The notes: generated from the sequence alone by a model not told the origin. 64,000 nt of DNA from Cyanidium caldarium (GCA_026184775.1 JANCYW010000005.1:186001-250000), one strand, 5' to 3'; shown: positions 10,201 through 19,634, counted from the first letter of the stretch. Program-made: numbers and translations.

Positions 10201-11348
10201 ACGATGCGTTGCTGCGAGTGGCCGGCATACTGTGCGCCGCCAATATGATCGTCGCCGAGGGCGCGCCCTGGTCACGTTCCGCTGCCACTACGGACAGCAA
10301 CAACAACAACAACAATCCGGTGGACATGCCCGAGGCCGTGGTCGACTCGATCCTCAACGCGCTACTGACGCTGGTGCAGCGCCAGGGCGATTGGAGCGGC
10401 GAATTGACCGACGGCCGAGACGGTGCCGACGCCAACATGGATGTCGCCTTTGACGACGAGGCGTGCGCCCGACTCCGTTACTACGCCGGCAAGGCGCTAC
10501 TGAAGATGGCGCGCGTGTCGGCGGTGGATCGGGCGCTGTTGCCGCAAGAGTCGCATCTGATATGCTTCCTGATGCAGGACCCGATCTTTGAGATACGCCG
10601 CGACTTTGCCCGCAAAGTGTTCCACGGCGTGACACGCGGCGGTCTCAGCTTTCGGTGGTCGGCGGCGTTGGTGTTGGCGGCCATCGATCCCGAGCGGGAC
10701 AATGTCGCCAACGCGCAAGGATATCTGCACGCACTGGTACGGCAGCGACGACGTCTGGTGCAGGAGACGGAACGCAGTGCGACTGCTGCGGCTCGCTCTC
10801 CCGAATCGACGCCGATTGCATCAGCCGACGACACCTCCGTGCAGTGCACCCGCCTCTTCGCGCTGTTGCCCGAATGCGTGTTGCCCTACGTGCTGCACCT
10901 GATCGCGCACCATCCCGACTATTTGCTGGATGCCCAGAACCAGTATGCCGACGCGCGGCGTTACCTCTCGCTGTACCTCGATGCGATGCTGCTGGACGGA
11001 CAGGAGCGCGCCGGAGTGCTGTTGCAGATTCTGCGGGTGGTTGCCGCCAGCCGCGTACCGCCGCCGCGTCTGCCATCCGCGGTGTCGGCGGCGGCCACGC
11101 CATCGCCCTTCACGACGACGCAGTGCCTGCAACGCCGCTCCTCGATCCTGTTGTCGTCCACCGATCGCGGTGCCGATGCCGCTGCCCGCTCCACCGCCCA
11201 CATTATGACCGAGCGGGTGCACGACCTGGCGCAGCTGTGCACCGTGGTGCTGAAACAGAAACAGGCGCACCGCCGGTGGGACGTGAGTGAATTTCCCGGC
11301 GCCATCCACCTGCCGTCGCTCTACTTTACCACCGACAGCGAGAGATAA
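7260..11348 (+). CDS. NCAPG: Condensin complex subunit 3 (CAP-G)
   Basis: A 1362-residue HEAT-repeat protein. The diagnostic segment near residue 523, with MRDKRVNVRRVAVSATHRL, and the surrounding repeats (ERRVRACAVQSAEDIL, DEHVRVTAVRAVLRLRRV) match condensin CAP-G. The region near RLRYYAGKALLKMARV and FEIRRDFARKVFHGV is typical of its C-terminal solenoid. CAP-G pairs with the kleisin CAP-H and CAP-D2 in condensin I and binds DNA during mitotic chromosome compaction. The N-terminus is short, basic and unstructured. The ATG at 7260 (MAAGKRAQTSG) was chosen because upstream codons in the open frame look like promoter sequence. A short AAC-codon run encodes five Asn near residue 1015. The stop lies 31 bp from the stop of the convergent methyltransferase gene. 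Confidence 0.88.
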   Translation: MAAGKRAQTSGTSRRAQRTLPPEVAAGDKENVRQAAATPEPAPDGSLERSLGVLTSSGLPPERELVDVLQRVVVPALRSLRQLALEASPPSTLPSWLEQTAQALVRPQLLTHSSNVVQLSVACALAEVLRVLAPTTPYDADTMQHIFELFVRALYSLEGPCQRHAPDAVDTSQWSSGLLECLARIKAFVVAPAEQLASLIQCVVSVASTTELSFKAKTHMTELVASALAARTAERSAKPDADAGVFDALLPPLLLARHPVVLADGTPVVTAAAVDDDDDIGSGTLIGATGRVAATADSNATGTTYGNGTAPAVPSARQLIELILVRCQDALQGAIGEYLNRHVTERKHDLIAALYESAPSTLLYVLPSLSAESRADDSDQRLRCVALLGRLFATDAESASTARPQLLSRALFLDYLERFNDVERRVRACAVQSAEDILYRLVVADDAELPSGAPDADSRVTVLDDHADAMWRDLQQRLCDRLLDTDEHVRVTAVRAVLRLRRVGEQYVAIALRLPDAVPVALSRMRDKRVNVRRVAVSATHRLCRRLLDGGVRASHQVGEALAARCIQELLSSFLQLTYLAAGAAGNAAELTETALQIESVLFDAKAAIQLVDPSLQAAVRRPICDKATKSFGLPDGSAPSSTEALRVMARLRGRFQGMMRQLLVEREAVRAAKMLGTASATERLEPLVRALAESLGERAPAAGASGPAAWLRAVLALRDERIFQNMQRLLHGDVQRRRSDAAAGATAFAALIRDIVGRISSRHREAGDFFGRIVLPRLAPVGMLSDDVREMLRGMRRGGDAAATLGCIEEVLVGEAAISHPEAFTPDVLDALIEALPAPHAMRILRALGRQVVGQLSERADDALDAGLVRSALGQSVTDGASDPQHRIQSVKLATRTLASIRGADADARCWSRLVPQLASRIEVTAAFGPMRFADERDAALALVALAKLARHAPLTLPPHVWHAVLERCDALLSRRIDGDDALLRVAGILCAANMIVAEGAPWSRSAATTDSNNNNNNPVDMPEAVVDSILNALLTLVQRQGDWSGELTDGRDGADANMDVAFDDEACARLRYYAGKALLKMARVSAVDRALLPQESHLICFLMQDPIFEIRRDFARKVFHGVTRGGLSFRWSAALVLAAIDPERDNVANAQGYLHALVRQRRRLVQETERSATAAARSPESTPIASADDTSVQCTRLFALLPECVLPYVLHLIAHHPDYLLDAQNQYADARRYLSLYLDAMLLDGQERAGVLLQILRVVAASRVPPPRLPSAVSAAATPSPFTTTQCLQRRSSILLSSTDRGADAAARSTAHIMTERVHDLAQLCTVVLKQKQAHRRWDVSEFPGAIHLPSLYFTTDSER

Positions 11349-11379
11349 AGGCGGTTGTGTCGGGAAAGTTTTCCTCCAT

Positions 11380-12000
11380 TCACAGTCGCAACACCCAGAG
11401 ACGCTCGTCGCCGGCCCGTCGTCGCAGGACGATGTGTTGCGTGCTCGGCGGTCGACACGACTCCGGGGCCACTAGCAAGACCGATGGTGACGACTGCCGT
11501 CGCTCATCGTCTCCTCGATCGCCTTTGCCTAGGGCACACAGCCATCGCTGGATGATCTGCGTGCCGTGTTCACCGCCCGCCCACGCCGCCGCGATATCCC
11601 GCCGCGCCTGTGCCTCCCGACACTCTGCCGCGGATGTGCAGACGTACGGCGGGTTCATCCAGATCCAGTCCGCTGCCTCATACCGTATGCCGGATACCGT
11701 GTCGGTGAGGATGAAATCGGTGATGACAGAGCGGCAGCGGAAGAGGAGATGGCGCGCCCGGGCTACGGCCTCGGGATTGATGTCGGTGCCGAGAACGTAC
11801 AGAGAAGTGGTGAGCATCGCTCTCTCCCAGTGCAACGCCACTTGTTCGATGACATACCCGCTGCCAACACCCACCTCAATAGCCGTGAGGAGTGCCGGAG
11901 CTTCGGCCGTGGCCGGGAGGCATTCCGACACGACGGCGTCCACGAGCAGGTGCGAGTCCTCCGACGGTGGGTACACCCGTGGGAAAGCGGAGAGATCCAT
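11380..12000 (-). CDS. N6AMT1: eRF1 glutamine methyltransferase (HEMK2/MTQ2 type)
   Basis: A 206-residue class I SAM methyltransferase. The N-terminus YPPSEDSHLLVDAV matches the family's YEPAEDTFLLLDAL. The SAM-binding Gly loop is EVGVGSGYV, the acidic residue of motif II lies in GTDINPEAVARAR, and the catalytic NPPY motif is in WIWMNPPYVCT. Further on, AAAWAGGEHGTQIIQRW matches the AAWAGGRNG segment of human N6AMT1. With TRM112 this enzyme methylates the Gln of the GGQ motif in the release factor eRF1. The ATG at 11998-12000 gives a start close to the human one; in-frame sequence upstream is not family-like. A 92-bp tandem repeat lies upstream, between this gene and the divergent WrbA-type gene. 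Confidence 0.9.
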   Translation of the reverse strand: MDLSAFPRVYPPSEDSHLLVDAVVSECLPATAEAPALLTAIEVGVGSGYVIEQVALHWERAMLTTSLYVLGTDINPEAVARARHLLFRCRSVITDFILTDTVSGIRYEAADWIWMNPPYVCTSAAECREAQARRDIAAAWAGGEHGTQIIQRWLCALGKGDRGDDERRQSSPSVLLVAPESCRPPSTQHIVLRRRAGDERLWVLRL

Positions 12001-12626
12001 GAAATGAAGCAGGTACCATAGGTAACATTCCAAGGAGGATGATTTTGTGGTTTCGATCGATGGATCGAACCAGACGCAGACGCTCGTCGGCGGTTGCCTG
12101 CACGGCGAGCGCGCACGTCCGCGGGCGAACACGGAGGACCCGTGCCGATCGGCGCGTCCGAGCGACCGGCATATTCCCTTACGCCCTCCCGTGCATCATC
12201 GGGTGTTTTCCCTTATCGGATCCCCGTTCCGATGTGCCGATCGGCGCGTCCGAGCGACCGGCATATTCCCTTACGCCCTCCCGTGCATCATCGGGTGTTT
12301 TCCCTTATCGGATCCCCGTTCCGATGTGCCGATCGGCGCGTCCGAGCGACCGGCTGCACCTCGCGCCTGCTACTTTCGTCGTCCGCCGGAACGCGTCGCG
12401 ACGCTGTCGTTCTGGACGACGCAGGCGTCATCGCAGCGTCTAGCGGTATCAACGTACAGTAGTGGAGTCCCGTGACGGTATCGCACACGATCGGTGCGAC
12501 TCCCTCCTCTCCCCATCGCCTTCATATCCCCTCGCTTCACTTTTTCATTCGGTCAAAATAGGCAACCTCTGTGGAATCGTATCACCGGGATCGCCATCGA
12601 CTCGATCGCCTGCCCGCACCACCAAC
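12001..12626. other. Divergent spacer carrying a 92-bp minisatellite
   Basis: About 625 bp between the methyltransferase and WrbA-type starts. The centre is occupied by 2.3 copies of a 92-bp repeat. Open frames across the repeats are by-products of its composition: the same repeat is read in different frames, because 92 is not a multiple of three, and none shows a domain. Confidence 0.6.
12142..12354. repeat. Tandem repeat, 92-bp unit, 2.3 copies
   Basis: Copies start at 12142, 12234 and 12326; the third stops after 29 bases. By eye the copies are identical. Each full unit ends with a short inverted repeat, ATCGGA - 7 bases - TCCGAT (12215-12233 and 12307-12325), able to form a small hairpin. 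The unit length is not a multiple of three. Confidence 0.95.
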
Positions 12627-13235
12627 ATGCCCCGCGTGCTCGTACTCTTCTACTCCATGTACGGTCACGTCGGCCAATTGGCCCGGAAAGAGGCGGCCGG
12701 GGTGAAGAAAGCGGGCGTCGACTGCGATCTGATGCAGATACCGGAGACGCTCAGTGACGAGGTGCTGAAGATGATGCACGCGCCGCCGAAACCCACCGAC
12801 GTGCCCGTGCTCACCGACGTGCAGAAACTGACCGAATATGACGGCATCCTCTTCGGGTACCCGACGCGCTACGGTCAGTCGCCGGCGCAGGTGAGCGCGT
12901 TGTGGGATCAGACGGGACAGATCTGGCAAAAGGGCGGACTGGTGGGCAAGCCCGCCGGCATTTTCACCTCCACCGCATCCATGCAGGGTGGCCAGGAGAC
13001 CACCCCGCTCACGGCCATGACCCGTTTCGTGCACCACGGGATGATATACGTGCCGCTCGGCTACATCGACCCGGGCATGTTCGATCTGAACAACGTGCAC
13101 GGCGGTTCAGCGTACGGCGCGAGCACGTTTGCCGGCGGCGACGGCTCGCGTCAACCGACGGAGATGGAGTTGCGCTTGGCCCAACTGCAGGGCGAGCGCT
13201 TCGCCCAGGTGGTGAAGAAATTGGCTGCCAAGTAG
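12627..13235 (+). CDS. WrbA-type NAD(P)H:quinone oxidoreductase (flavodoxin fold)
   Basis: A 202-residue flavoprotein. It starts MPRVLVLFYSMYGHVGQLA, where SMYGHV forms the FMN phosphate loop, and continues with DGILFGYPTRYGQ and FTSTASMQGGQETT, both typical of WrbA/FQR1. The end has GSAYGASTFAGGDGSRQPTE, another family signature. Members reduce quinones by two electrons and protect against oxidative stress; plant FQR1 and fungal Pst2/Ycp4 are relatives. The length equals the family's usual 200. No targeting sequence precedes the core, so cytosolic or plasma-membrane association is likely. The ATG at 12627 fits the conserved N-terminus; codons upstream in the same frame are not family-like. 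Confidence 0.93.
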   Translation: MPRVLVLFYSMYGHVGQLARKEAAGVKKAGVDCDLMQIPETLSDEVLKMMHAPPKPTDVPVLTDVQKLTEYDGILFGYPTRYGQSPAQVSALWDQTGQIWQKGGLVGKPAGIFTSTASMQGGQETTPLTAMTRFVHHGMIYVPLGYIDPGMFDLNNVHGGSAYGASTFAGGDGSRQPTEMELRLAQLQGERFAQVVKKLAAK

Positions 13236-13299
13236 ATGGGAGGGCGAGAAATGCACATCAAGGGCGAGCGAGTGAACGATAAAGAGAGCGATGCTCGTT

Positions 13300-16200
13300 T
13301 TACTCCATCATCCAAGTGCTGAGCACCGCCTCCACCAGCGCCAACGCCCGGATGGCCTGCAGGCGTTCGTCCGGTTGCACGTCCTCGTCGTCGAGCGCTG
13401 TCACTTGCTGCTGGTGCAGGCGTTGCGTGTACCGTTGCAACCACTCGCGCAACACGCATAGCACGCTCTCCGGATGCGTCGCGATCACCGCATGCATACC
13501 TCGTCGTCGAGCGACCAGCGCACCCGCCGGCAGCAGCTCTCCGCGGTGAATTCGGTGGATCAGCGCTCGCGCAAATGACGTCCATTCATCCGCCTGCTGC
13601 TCTGGGCCACGCCTCCCGTCGGCCGCAGTCCCTACCACCACCATATTCTCCTCCGCTGCTGGTCCCTCTCGACTACCTTTCGACGCCTGTTCGGATAACG
13701 TTTTGGCCGCCTGCCGGATGGGATCCGCATCGGGGAGCGCATCCGCCAGCGCCTGCGACACCGCCGCCCGTTCCGACACCTCCGCACTCCAATCGCCCGA
13801 CTGCGCCACCGCTGCCACCTGCGCATACGCCTGCAAGCGGTCGGCCGCGGCGTCGGATCCGTCTCTGCAGTCTTCATCGCGCGCCTGCACCGCATCCACC
13901 AGTGCGGCGGTGAAGCGCGCGGCCGCACCCTGCGCTTTCAGTGCAGTATCGCGGTGCACCACCCAGCAGCACTCGAGCACCACCTCCGTCTGCAACAGAC
14001 GCCGCCGCAACGACAAGGACCATTCGGGCCCGTCGGTCGCGAACGCCTCGTGCAGCTCCTCTGCCAGCGCCAACGCTGCCGCCGATGATGACGCCTCGCG
14101 ACCGCCGTCCAGCGCTGCCGACAACACCACGGCACCGAAAGCGTCCGCTCCCTCCACATCGGTGTCGGACATTCCGTCGATCGATACACAGTGGCGGACG
14201 GTGCGCAACAGTTCGCGCGCATCCACCGCCGCCGTCGCCGGCACCTCGCGCATCTTGCGCACCAACGCCTGTCGCAACAGCAACCCGGTGGCGTGCCCGG
14301 TATCCACCACCAAACGCCACCACCGCGGCCAGCACTCCAAAGATTGCCCCGCCAGCATACCCGCCAACTCCTCCGTGTTCTCCGCATTCAGCATTGCCGC
14401 CGGCGCGGCCAGCCGTTGCGCCCAGCGCGCATCGGACAACCAACCGGCGTCGATCGCTCGCGCCACGGCGACGACGCGCGTATCTCCCGGTTGCTCCGCG
14501 ACTGCACGCACCGCATACACTCCCAGCGGCGGTGGTGATGGTAACGTCGTGGTCGTGTGCGCCCACGGCGACACCAGCGCTCGTAGTGCCTCCGCCTTGC
14601 CATCGCGCTCTACCAGACACTGCAATATCCGCGCATCCGGTACCGCATCACGAATCACCCCCTCCTCCGCCTCTTCCAGCAACGTCCAACGCACATATTC
14701 CAGACGGCACTCGGCGGGCGCGATGCCAAACGCCTCCGCCAACGGCATCGTCGGCGCCAGGAGCGCTCGCAACGCCGCCGCACCCTCCCGCACCGGCCGA
14801 TGCGCCAGCCGCGCATACACCAGACGCTGCCGCACCGCGGCATCCGCCAAAAACTGCTCCACCGCCTCTACAACGCCCGATTCATCCCCAATGGCATCGA
14901 CAGATAGGTCCGGGAAGAGCCAGGCGCGCACCTCGGCCGCCCGCCGCAACGTCTCCGCGAACGGCCGCAGTCGCTTCGCATCGCCGCTCTGTCGCAGTTC
15001 GGCGGCGGACGGCTCTGCGGTGGTGAGGCGAATATCCCCCGGCAGCGGTAACAACACCGGCACCGCTCCCCCATTCATCTCAGCGCCTCCCCGCTGCTCC
15101 TGCCGCCATCGCCACACCGCGATGCAGGCGTGCAACCACTGCGACGGCTGCAGTGCCGACCATTCCACCGCATACCACAGCGCCGGCACCGCCAGTCGAT
15201 GTTGTAACGCCACTGCGGCGATGTGTTGGCGTGGCATGCCGCACGGTACGCGCACCGCCTCTGCGCTGGTCGGCAACACCCGATAATAGTCCTGCACCCA
15301 CTTCAGATCGATCATCTGTCCGCCGCCTCCACCCACCAACTGCGCCCGCAATGCCCGCTCCAGCCGCGGCCGTTGTAACGCTCCGGCGCGCTGCCAACAC
15401 GCCCACAACAGCCGCAACGCTAGCTGCTGTTGCTCCAGCGGGTGCTCGCCGGTCGCATTCACATGCGATACCGCCTCCAGCGTCTCCTCCACATATTCAC
15501 ACAGCCACTCCGGTCGGCCGTGTCCCTGCCGCACGAGCAGATGGCGCGTCTCGTCCTCCAATTGCAACAGCGTTGCCAGATGCTGCACTGCCGCCAGACG
15601 TTCCGACACGACCGCAGCGTTCTTCGACGAATCAACTCGGCCACTCCGTCGCGTCGTATCCCACCACGGTCGCCACGCCGATGACAAAGAGGAGGAGGAG
15701 GAGGTGGTGGTGGTGGTGGAGGTACAAACACCATCGGAAGCGGGTGCTTTCCCGTCAGCACTCGTCTCCTCATCCGCCGCCACCGCCACCAGCACCACCT
15801 GATACAAATAATGCATCCAGGAGGTCGGACGCGCTCGCCAAAACGCGGCCGGTTCCGGAAGCGGTAGGCCGACATCCCCGGCGTACAAGTAGGCGCGACA
15901 CGTCCGTTGCAGCGCGTCGACCGCCGCGTCCAGAGCGTGCAACTTCGATCCGGCACCCGGTGACGATGCACATTGCCCTCGCCGCCATTCCGCATACACC
16001 TGCTGCAACAACAACATGGCAGTGTAGGCGGCGGCCTCCACCTCGAACAGCTCCACCGCAGCGCGTACGACCAGCACACCCGCCTCCACCCCGTCCGACA
16101 TACCCGCCAACACCTCCACCAACACCATCGACAACCCGTCGCTGCTGTCGTATCGCTCCAACAACACACAGGCCAACTGGTCCAGCGGCAGCGCATGCAG

Positions 16201-19188
16201 CCACGGCCGCATCAGCGCGTGCAACAGATGCAGGTCGGCCAGACGGTGTTGCTCGGCCAGCGCACCGTACAGCGTACAGAGGATGTGGGTGATGTGCGTA
16301 GAGGCGGCCTCCAAACTGCCTCCGGTCTCCGTCGCCGCATACCACTCGGCGAGCGATATCGACTGGCCAGTCCAGTCGCGCACCCTGCTGAGCAGGGCGT
16401 GCGTACGTGACACGCGCTCCGCCGACATTCCGTCCCCCCACCGTTGCAGACATTGCATCGCCTCGCGCAGTCCGACATCGTCCAGCGCGTACGGGAAGCG
16501 CCGCACCGCCTGCTCCAACAGACGCCGACACCCGCGCAACGTCCAGGGGCCCGAACGCGCCGCCCGGTCGGTAGAGGAGGTATCGTCGGCCTCCTCCACC
16601 GCCGCCGCTTCCTCGCAGGCCAACGACAACGCCCGCAACCACACGGATGCGGCCATCGCGCCCTCCGCCTCCGCGAACACCCGCACACTGGTCTCCTCCA
16701 GCAACGCCTCGACTTGACCCTCCTCCAGCCCGCTCACCAGCGCCATCCCAAACGCCCCGCGCAACAGCACCTCCTCCACCACCACCGCCGCCGCCGACTC
16801 GATGTCCGTCTCCACCGCCACGGCACCCGAATCAAGCACCCTCTGCAGCGCCAGTCGCCAGGCCATCTCCAGGCGCTCGGTCGGCGCGGCCGTCGCATAG
16901 CGCTCCAGCGAGGGCACCCGCCGCAGCGCCGCCATGTCCAGCGACGCCAGCAACGGGTGCACCAACAGGGCGCTCCATTCGGTGACCGCCCGCTGCCACC
17001 CATTCAGCAGGGCGACGGAGGCGTCGTCGGACGCGCCGACCGCGGTGGATGCGGTGAGCGCCTGCCGCGCCACCGACAACAACCGCGGTACCAGCACCGA
17101 GGCGCCGCATACGCTGTCGATGCGCACAACGCGGTCGATGCAGCGTTGCACCAACACCGACACCACCTCCCGCTTATCCTCACCTCCTCCCGACAGCACC
17201 TCGTCCGCCATCAGCGCCCAGTACGCCTGTGGATCTAGCGTCTCCGGCAGCGCCGACAACAGCGACAAACAATCGGTGCCGGACAGGTGACACTGCCGCA
17301 TCCAGGCGATGGCCGCGGCCACCTGTCCACTGGCGGCCAACAGACGGGCTACGGCACGCTCGCCGCCGAGTCGCTGCGCCGCCGTCATCCGTCGATACAG
17401 CACATCGGAGGGGGGTGCGCGGTCGCTGACCGCAACGTCCGGCGTCTCGCACTGGCGCAGCAGCTCGAGCAGCTCGAGTCGACGGCGCAATGCGACCACC
17501 GGTACACTGTCCGATGATGTCCCGTCCTGCTCTCCTTTGGAGAGTAACACCGCTCGTAGCAATACCCGCTCGGCGCGTTCATCGGCACATGCGCCGGCCC
17601 ACACCTCCCGCGCCAACACCGTCCACATCGGGTCACCGTCCATGGTCGCTGTCGATAGCGCTTGCAGCAGTTGTCGGGCGGCGTCGGCATCGCGCGGCGA
17701 CAGACGCCATCGTGCCAACGGTGGCAAGTACGGCGGCAGGTGATGACGGTGACAAAACGATTCCGCGGCGGCGAGTCCACCGTCCGACATTACGAGTGCG
17801 TGCAACCGCTCGGCAGTGCCGGGCACATGCACCGCCACCACTTGGACGGTGCGTGGTCGCAGCGACACCAGAAAGGCGTGTTGAGGGCGCGAAGACGCCA
17901 CGAATCGTGTCGATGACGAGTCGGTGGGTGGGGCGCGATCGTCGGTCACCGATCCGGCGCCCGTCGACGCCGCGGACCATCGCCGAGGCCACAGACGTTG
18001 CCAGCGCGAAGGCGGTCGGCGTTGGGGTACGACGTCCATGTCGCCAGCTGTGACGACGTGATGCCTCTCGGACGATGACGCTCGAATGCCCCACCCGTCT
18101 ACCGCGCCCAGGGAATGCACCGCCCGCTGCTCGCAATCGATCGCCGCCAGCTCGGCGGAATCACCGCCCACCGCCAACATCATCGACGCCGTCCACGGGA
18201 CGATAGAATGCACTGCAAACGGTGCCGCGAGATGTTGCGGACGCGCTGGCACCGAGCGCAAATCGTAGCATGGCCATGACGCTCCGCCCCGTAACGCCAG
18301 CAACAGTCGACTCGCATCCGTACTCAACGCGGTCGCCTCGACATCCGCGGCCGAAGTCTCCGCCAGCGGTATCCACCGGCGGTCGCGGTGGCGATAGAGG
18401 CAGGCCACCGGCGGAGGTGTAGCGTCGACACCAGAGGCGACAGCAGCACGACTCAGCCCGTACACTTCATGGGTGACGCCATGCAGCCAGAGCAACTGCC
18501 AGCCGTTCGCAACACGTTCCACCGTCGGCTCGCGCACCAACGGTCGCATCGACCGGCGATGTCGTTCCCACGGCTCGGCATCCACCCGCCACCGATACAC
18601 CTGCCCACTGCGGGTGAACAGCTCCACCGAATACAGTGATGAGGGCGTTTCGCTGGCCTCTTCCAGCCGTCTCGCATGCAACAGGCAGAAAGCGGGAATG
18701 CACTCCGGAGACGAGACCGCATCCGATGATGCCGATGATGCGCCTGGGCACTTGCATGGCGGTAGGGCACAGGGCGCCTCCCGCACCGATCCATCTGCTT
18801 CAGTCACACGAGCAGCCTGGATATCAAACGCCGACAAGCGTATGTGCGCAGACTCCCCGCGCAACGGCTCGGCCACCCAGAGATAGCGTCCGTCTGCGGT
18901 GAGGGCCACCCAACGATCCTGCACCTCGACTCCCTCCCTATCGGCGTCACCGACATCTTCCGACGTCTCTGTCTCGTATCGCGCCACCGTCACGTGCGCC
19001 GCCCAACGATCCACCACCACCGCCGCTAGCGGCGGTCGGTGCTCGGCGGCGCGCTCATCCGCAGGCACTGCCGCTATCGCCAACCGTCCCGCGGCGCACT
19101 GCCAACGACCGGCCTGGGCGCTCCATGGCGCCCCAGCACACTCCCAAACCAGAGGCGCGCTCGTCACCAGTTCCTGCTGGTCGCTCAT
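13300..19188 (-). CDS. NBAS: NBAS-like giant protein (Sec39-type tethering factor)
   Basis: A 1962-residue protein. The first 480 residues are Trp-rich beta-type sequence, as in a WD-like propeller. Helical repeat sequence follows from about 500. Around residues 500-660 the order and spacing of segments match human NBAS: an Ala-rich helix after LHALVMSDGGLAAAESFCHR, a RRLELLELLRQC helix, YRRMTAAQRLGGERAVARLL, and then LLSALPETLDPQAYWALM, comparable to LAILSNFPETTSPHEYSVLL. NBAS/Sec39 acts with ZW10 and RINT1 in the NRZ/Dsl1 complex that tethers Golgi-to-ER vesicles, and in metazoans also in mRNA decay. A Thr/Ser run at about 1160 is encoded by a GGT/GGA repeat. The ATG at 19186-19188 was preferred over an open extension of 36 codons. 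The rod-like KNTC1 family is the main alternative. Confidence 0.68.
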   Translation of the reverse strand: MSDQQELVTSAPLVWECAGAPWSAQAGRWQCAAGRLAIAAVPADERAAEHRPPLAAVVVDRWAAHVTVARYETETSEDVGDADREGVEVQDRWVALTADGRYLWVAEPLRGESAHIRLSAFDIQAARVTEADGSVREAPCALPPCKCPGASSASSDAVSSPECIPAFCLLHARRLEEASETPSSLYSVELFTRSGQVYRWRVDAEPWERHRRSMRPLVREPTVERVANGWQLLWLHGVTHEVYGLSRAAVASGVDATPPPVACLYRHRDRRWIPLAETSAADVEATALSTDASRLLLALRGGASWPCYDLRSVPARPQHLAAPFAVHSIVPWTASMMLAVGGDSAELAAIDCEQRAVHSLGAVDGWGIRASSSERHHVVTAGDMDVVPQRRPPSRWQRLWPRRWSAASTGAGSVTDDRAPPTDSSSTRFVASSRPQHAFLVSLRPRTVQVVAVHVPGTAERLHALVMSDGGLAAAESFCHRHHLPPYLPPLARWRLSPRDADAARQLLQALSTATMDGDPMWTVLAREVWAGACADERAERVLLRAVLLSKGEQDGTSSDSVPVVALRRRLELLELLRQCETPDVAVSDRAPPSDVLYRRMTAAQRLGGERAVARLLAASGQVAAAIAWMRQCHLSGTDCLSLLSALPETLDPQAYWALMADEVLSGGGEDKREVVSVLVQRCIDRVVRIDSVCGASVLVPRLLSVARQALTASTAVGASDDASVALLNGWQRAVTEWSALLVHPLLASLDMAALRRVPSLERYATAAPTERLEMAWRLALQRVLDSGAVAVETDIESAAAVVVEEVLLRGAFGMALVSGLEEGQVEALLEETSVRVFAEAEGAMAASVWLRALSLACEEAAAVEEADDTSSTDRAARSGPWTLRGCRRLLEQAVRRFPYALDDVGLREAMQCLQRWGDGMSAERVSRTHALLSRVRDWTGQSISLAEWYAATETGGSLEAASTHITHILCTLYGALAEQHRLADLHLLHALMRPWLHALPLDQLACVLLERYDSSDGLSMVLVEVLAGMSDGVEAGVLVVRAAVELFEVEAAAYTAMLLLQQVYAEWRRGQCASSPGAGSKLHALDAAVDALQRTCRAYLYAGDVGLPLPEPAAFWRARPTSWMHYLYQVVLVAVAADEETSADGKAPASDGVCTSTTTTTSSSSSLSSAWRPWWDTTRRSGRVDSSKNAAVVSERLAAVQHLATLLQLEDETRHLLVRQGHGRPEWLCEYVEETLEAVSHVNATGEHPLEQQQLALRLLWACWQRAGALQRPRLERALRAQLVGGGGGQMIDLKWVQDYYRVLPTSAEAVRVPCGMPRQHIAAVALQHRLAVPALWYAVEWSALQPSQWLHACIAVWRWRQEQRGGAEMNGGAVPVLLPLPGDIRLTTAEPSAAELRQSGDAKRLRPFAETLRRAAEVRAWLFPDLSVDAIGDESGVVEAVEQFLADAAVRQRLVYARLAHRPVREGAAALRALLAPTMPLAEAFGIAPAECRLEYVRWTLLEEAEEGVIRDAVPDARILQCLVERDGKAEALRALVSPWAHTTTTLPSPPPLGVYAVRAVAEQPGDTRVVAVARAIDAGWLSDARWAQRLAAPAAMLNAENTEELAGMLAGQSLECWPRWWRLVVDTGHATGLLLRQALVRKMREVPATAAVDARELLRTVRHCVSIDGMSDTDVEGADAFGAVVLSAALDGGREASSSAAALALAEELHEAFATDGPEWSLSLRRRLLQTEVVLECCWVVHRDTALKAQGAAARFTAALVDAVQARDEDCRDGSDAAADRLQAYAQVAAVAQSGDWSAEVSERAAVSQALADALPDADPIRQAAKTLSEQASKGSREGPAAEENMVVVGTAADGRRGPEQQADEWTSFARALIHRIHRGELLPAGALVARRRGMHAVIATHPESVLCVLREWLQRYTQRLHQQQVTALDDEDVQPDERLQAIRALALVEAVLSTWMME
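15687..15723. repeat. Trinucleotide run (GGA)n(GGT)n inside the NBAS-like gene
   Basis: A run of about six GGA followed by about six GGT triplets. On the coding (minus) strand it encodes a Thr-run followed by a Ser-run, in frame, within a low-complexity loop. Confidence 0.85.
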
Positions 19189-19634
19189 GGAGTCGCGTAG
19201 TGTGGTCTGCTCGTTTCGCTTCGGAATGTCCCACTCGACTCGGTGCACCGTCCAGATGCTGCTCGACGGTCCATACCCCGCGGTTCGACCACCCAATCAG
19301 AAAGCCCCACCGCAGTGACCAGGCCTTTCTAGACAGTGCCGATAGAAATCACTTCACTGCGCCTGCCTCTCTCTCTGTCTCTCCATGGTGCCCATCGGGT
19401 TGACGACCACACACCGGCCAGCTCGGTGCCTCCGGGCGCGCGCCACGCGCCCCTTTCCCACCCACACCCACGACGATGGACATCGGGCACCGGTTCGGTC
19501 GGCCGATCTCTCCGCCGTGTTGATGGACGTTATCATCGGATAACCCCCGCTTGCTTTACGCGCATCGTGTGCGACCATCATCACCGTCACACCCATCGTG
19601 GCAGTCCGGTCTATCCATCCACCCGCCACACCGC
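19189..19634. other. Spacer between NBAS-like start and eIF4G stop
   Basis: About 450 bp. It holds the 5' flank of the NBAS-like gene and the 3' flank of eIF4G, both on the minus strand. A pyrimidine-rich ctctctct stretch lies near 19370. Open frames here have no recognisable domain. Confidence 0.5.

Noticed and set aside
12039-12475. Three overlapping open frames of 122-142 residues over the 92-bp repeat
   Set aside because: They read the same repeat in different frames because the unit is not a multiple of three; no domain and no conserved start.
12627-13235. Bacterial gene transfer for the WrbA-type reductase
   Set aside because: WrbA/FQR1 proteins are widespread in plants, algae and fungi, and base use does not differ visibly from neighbours.
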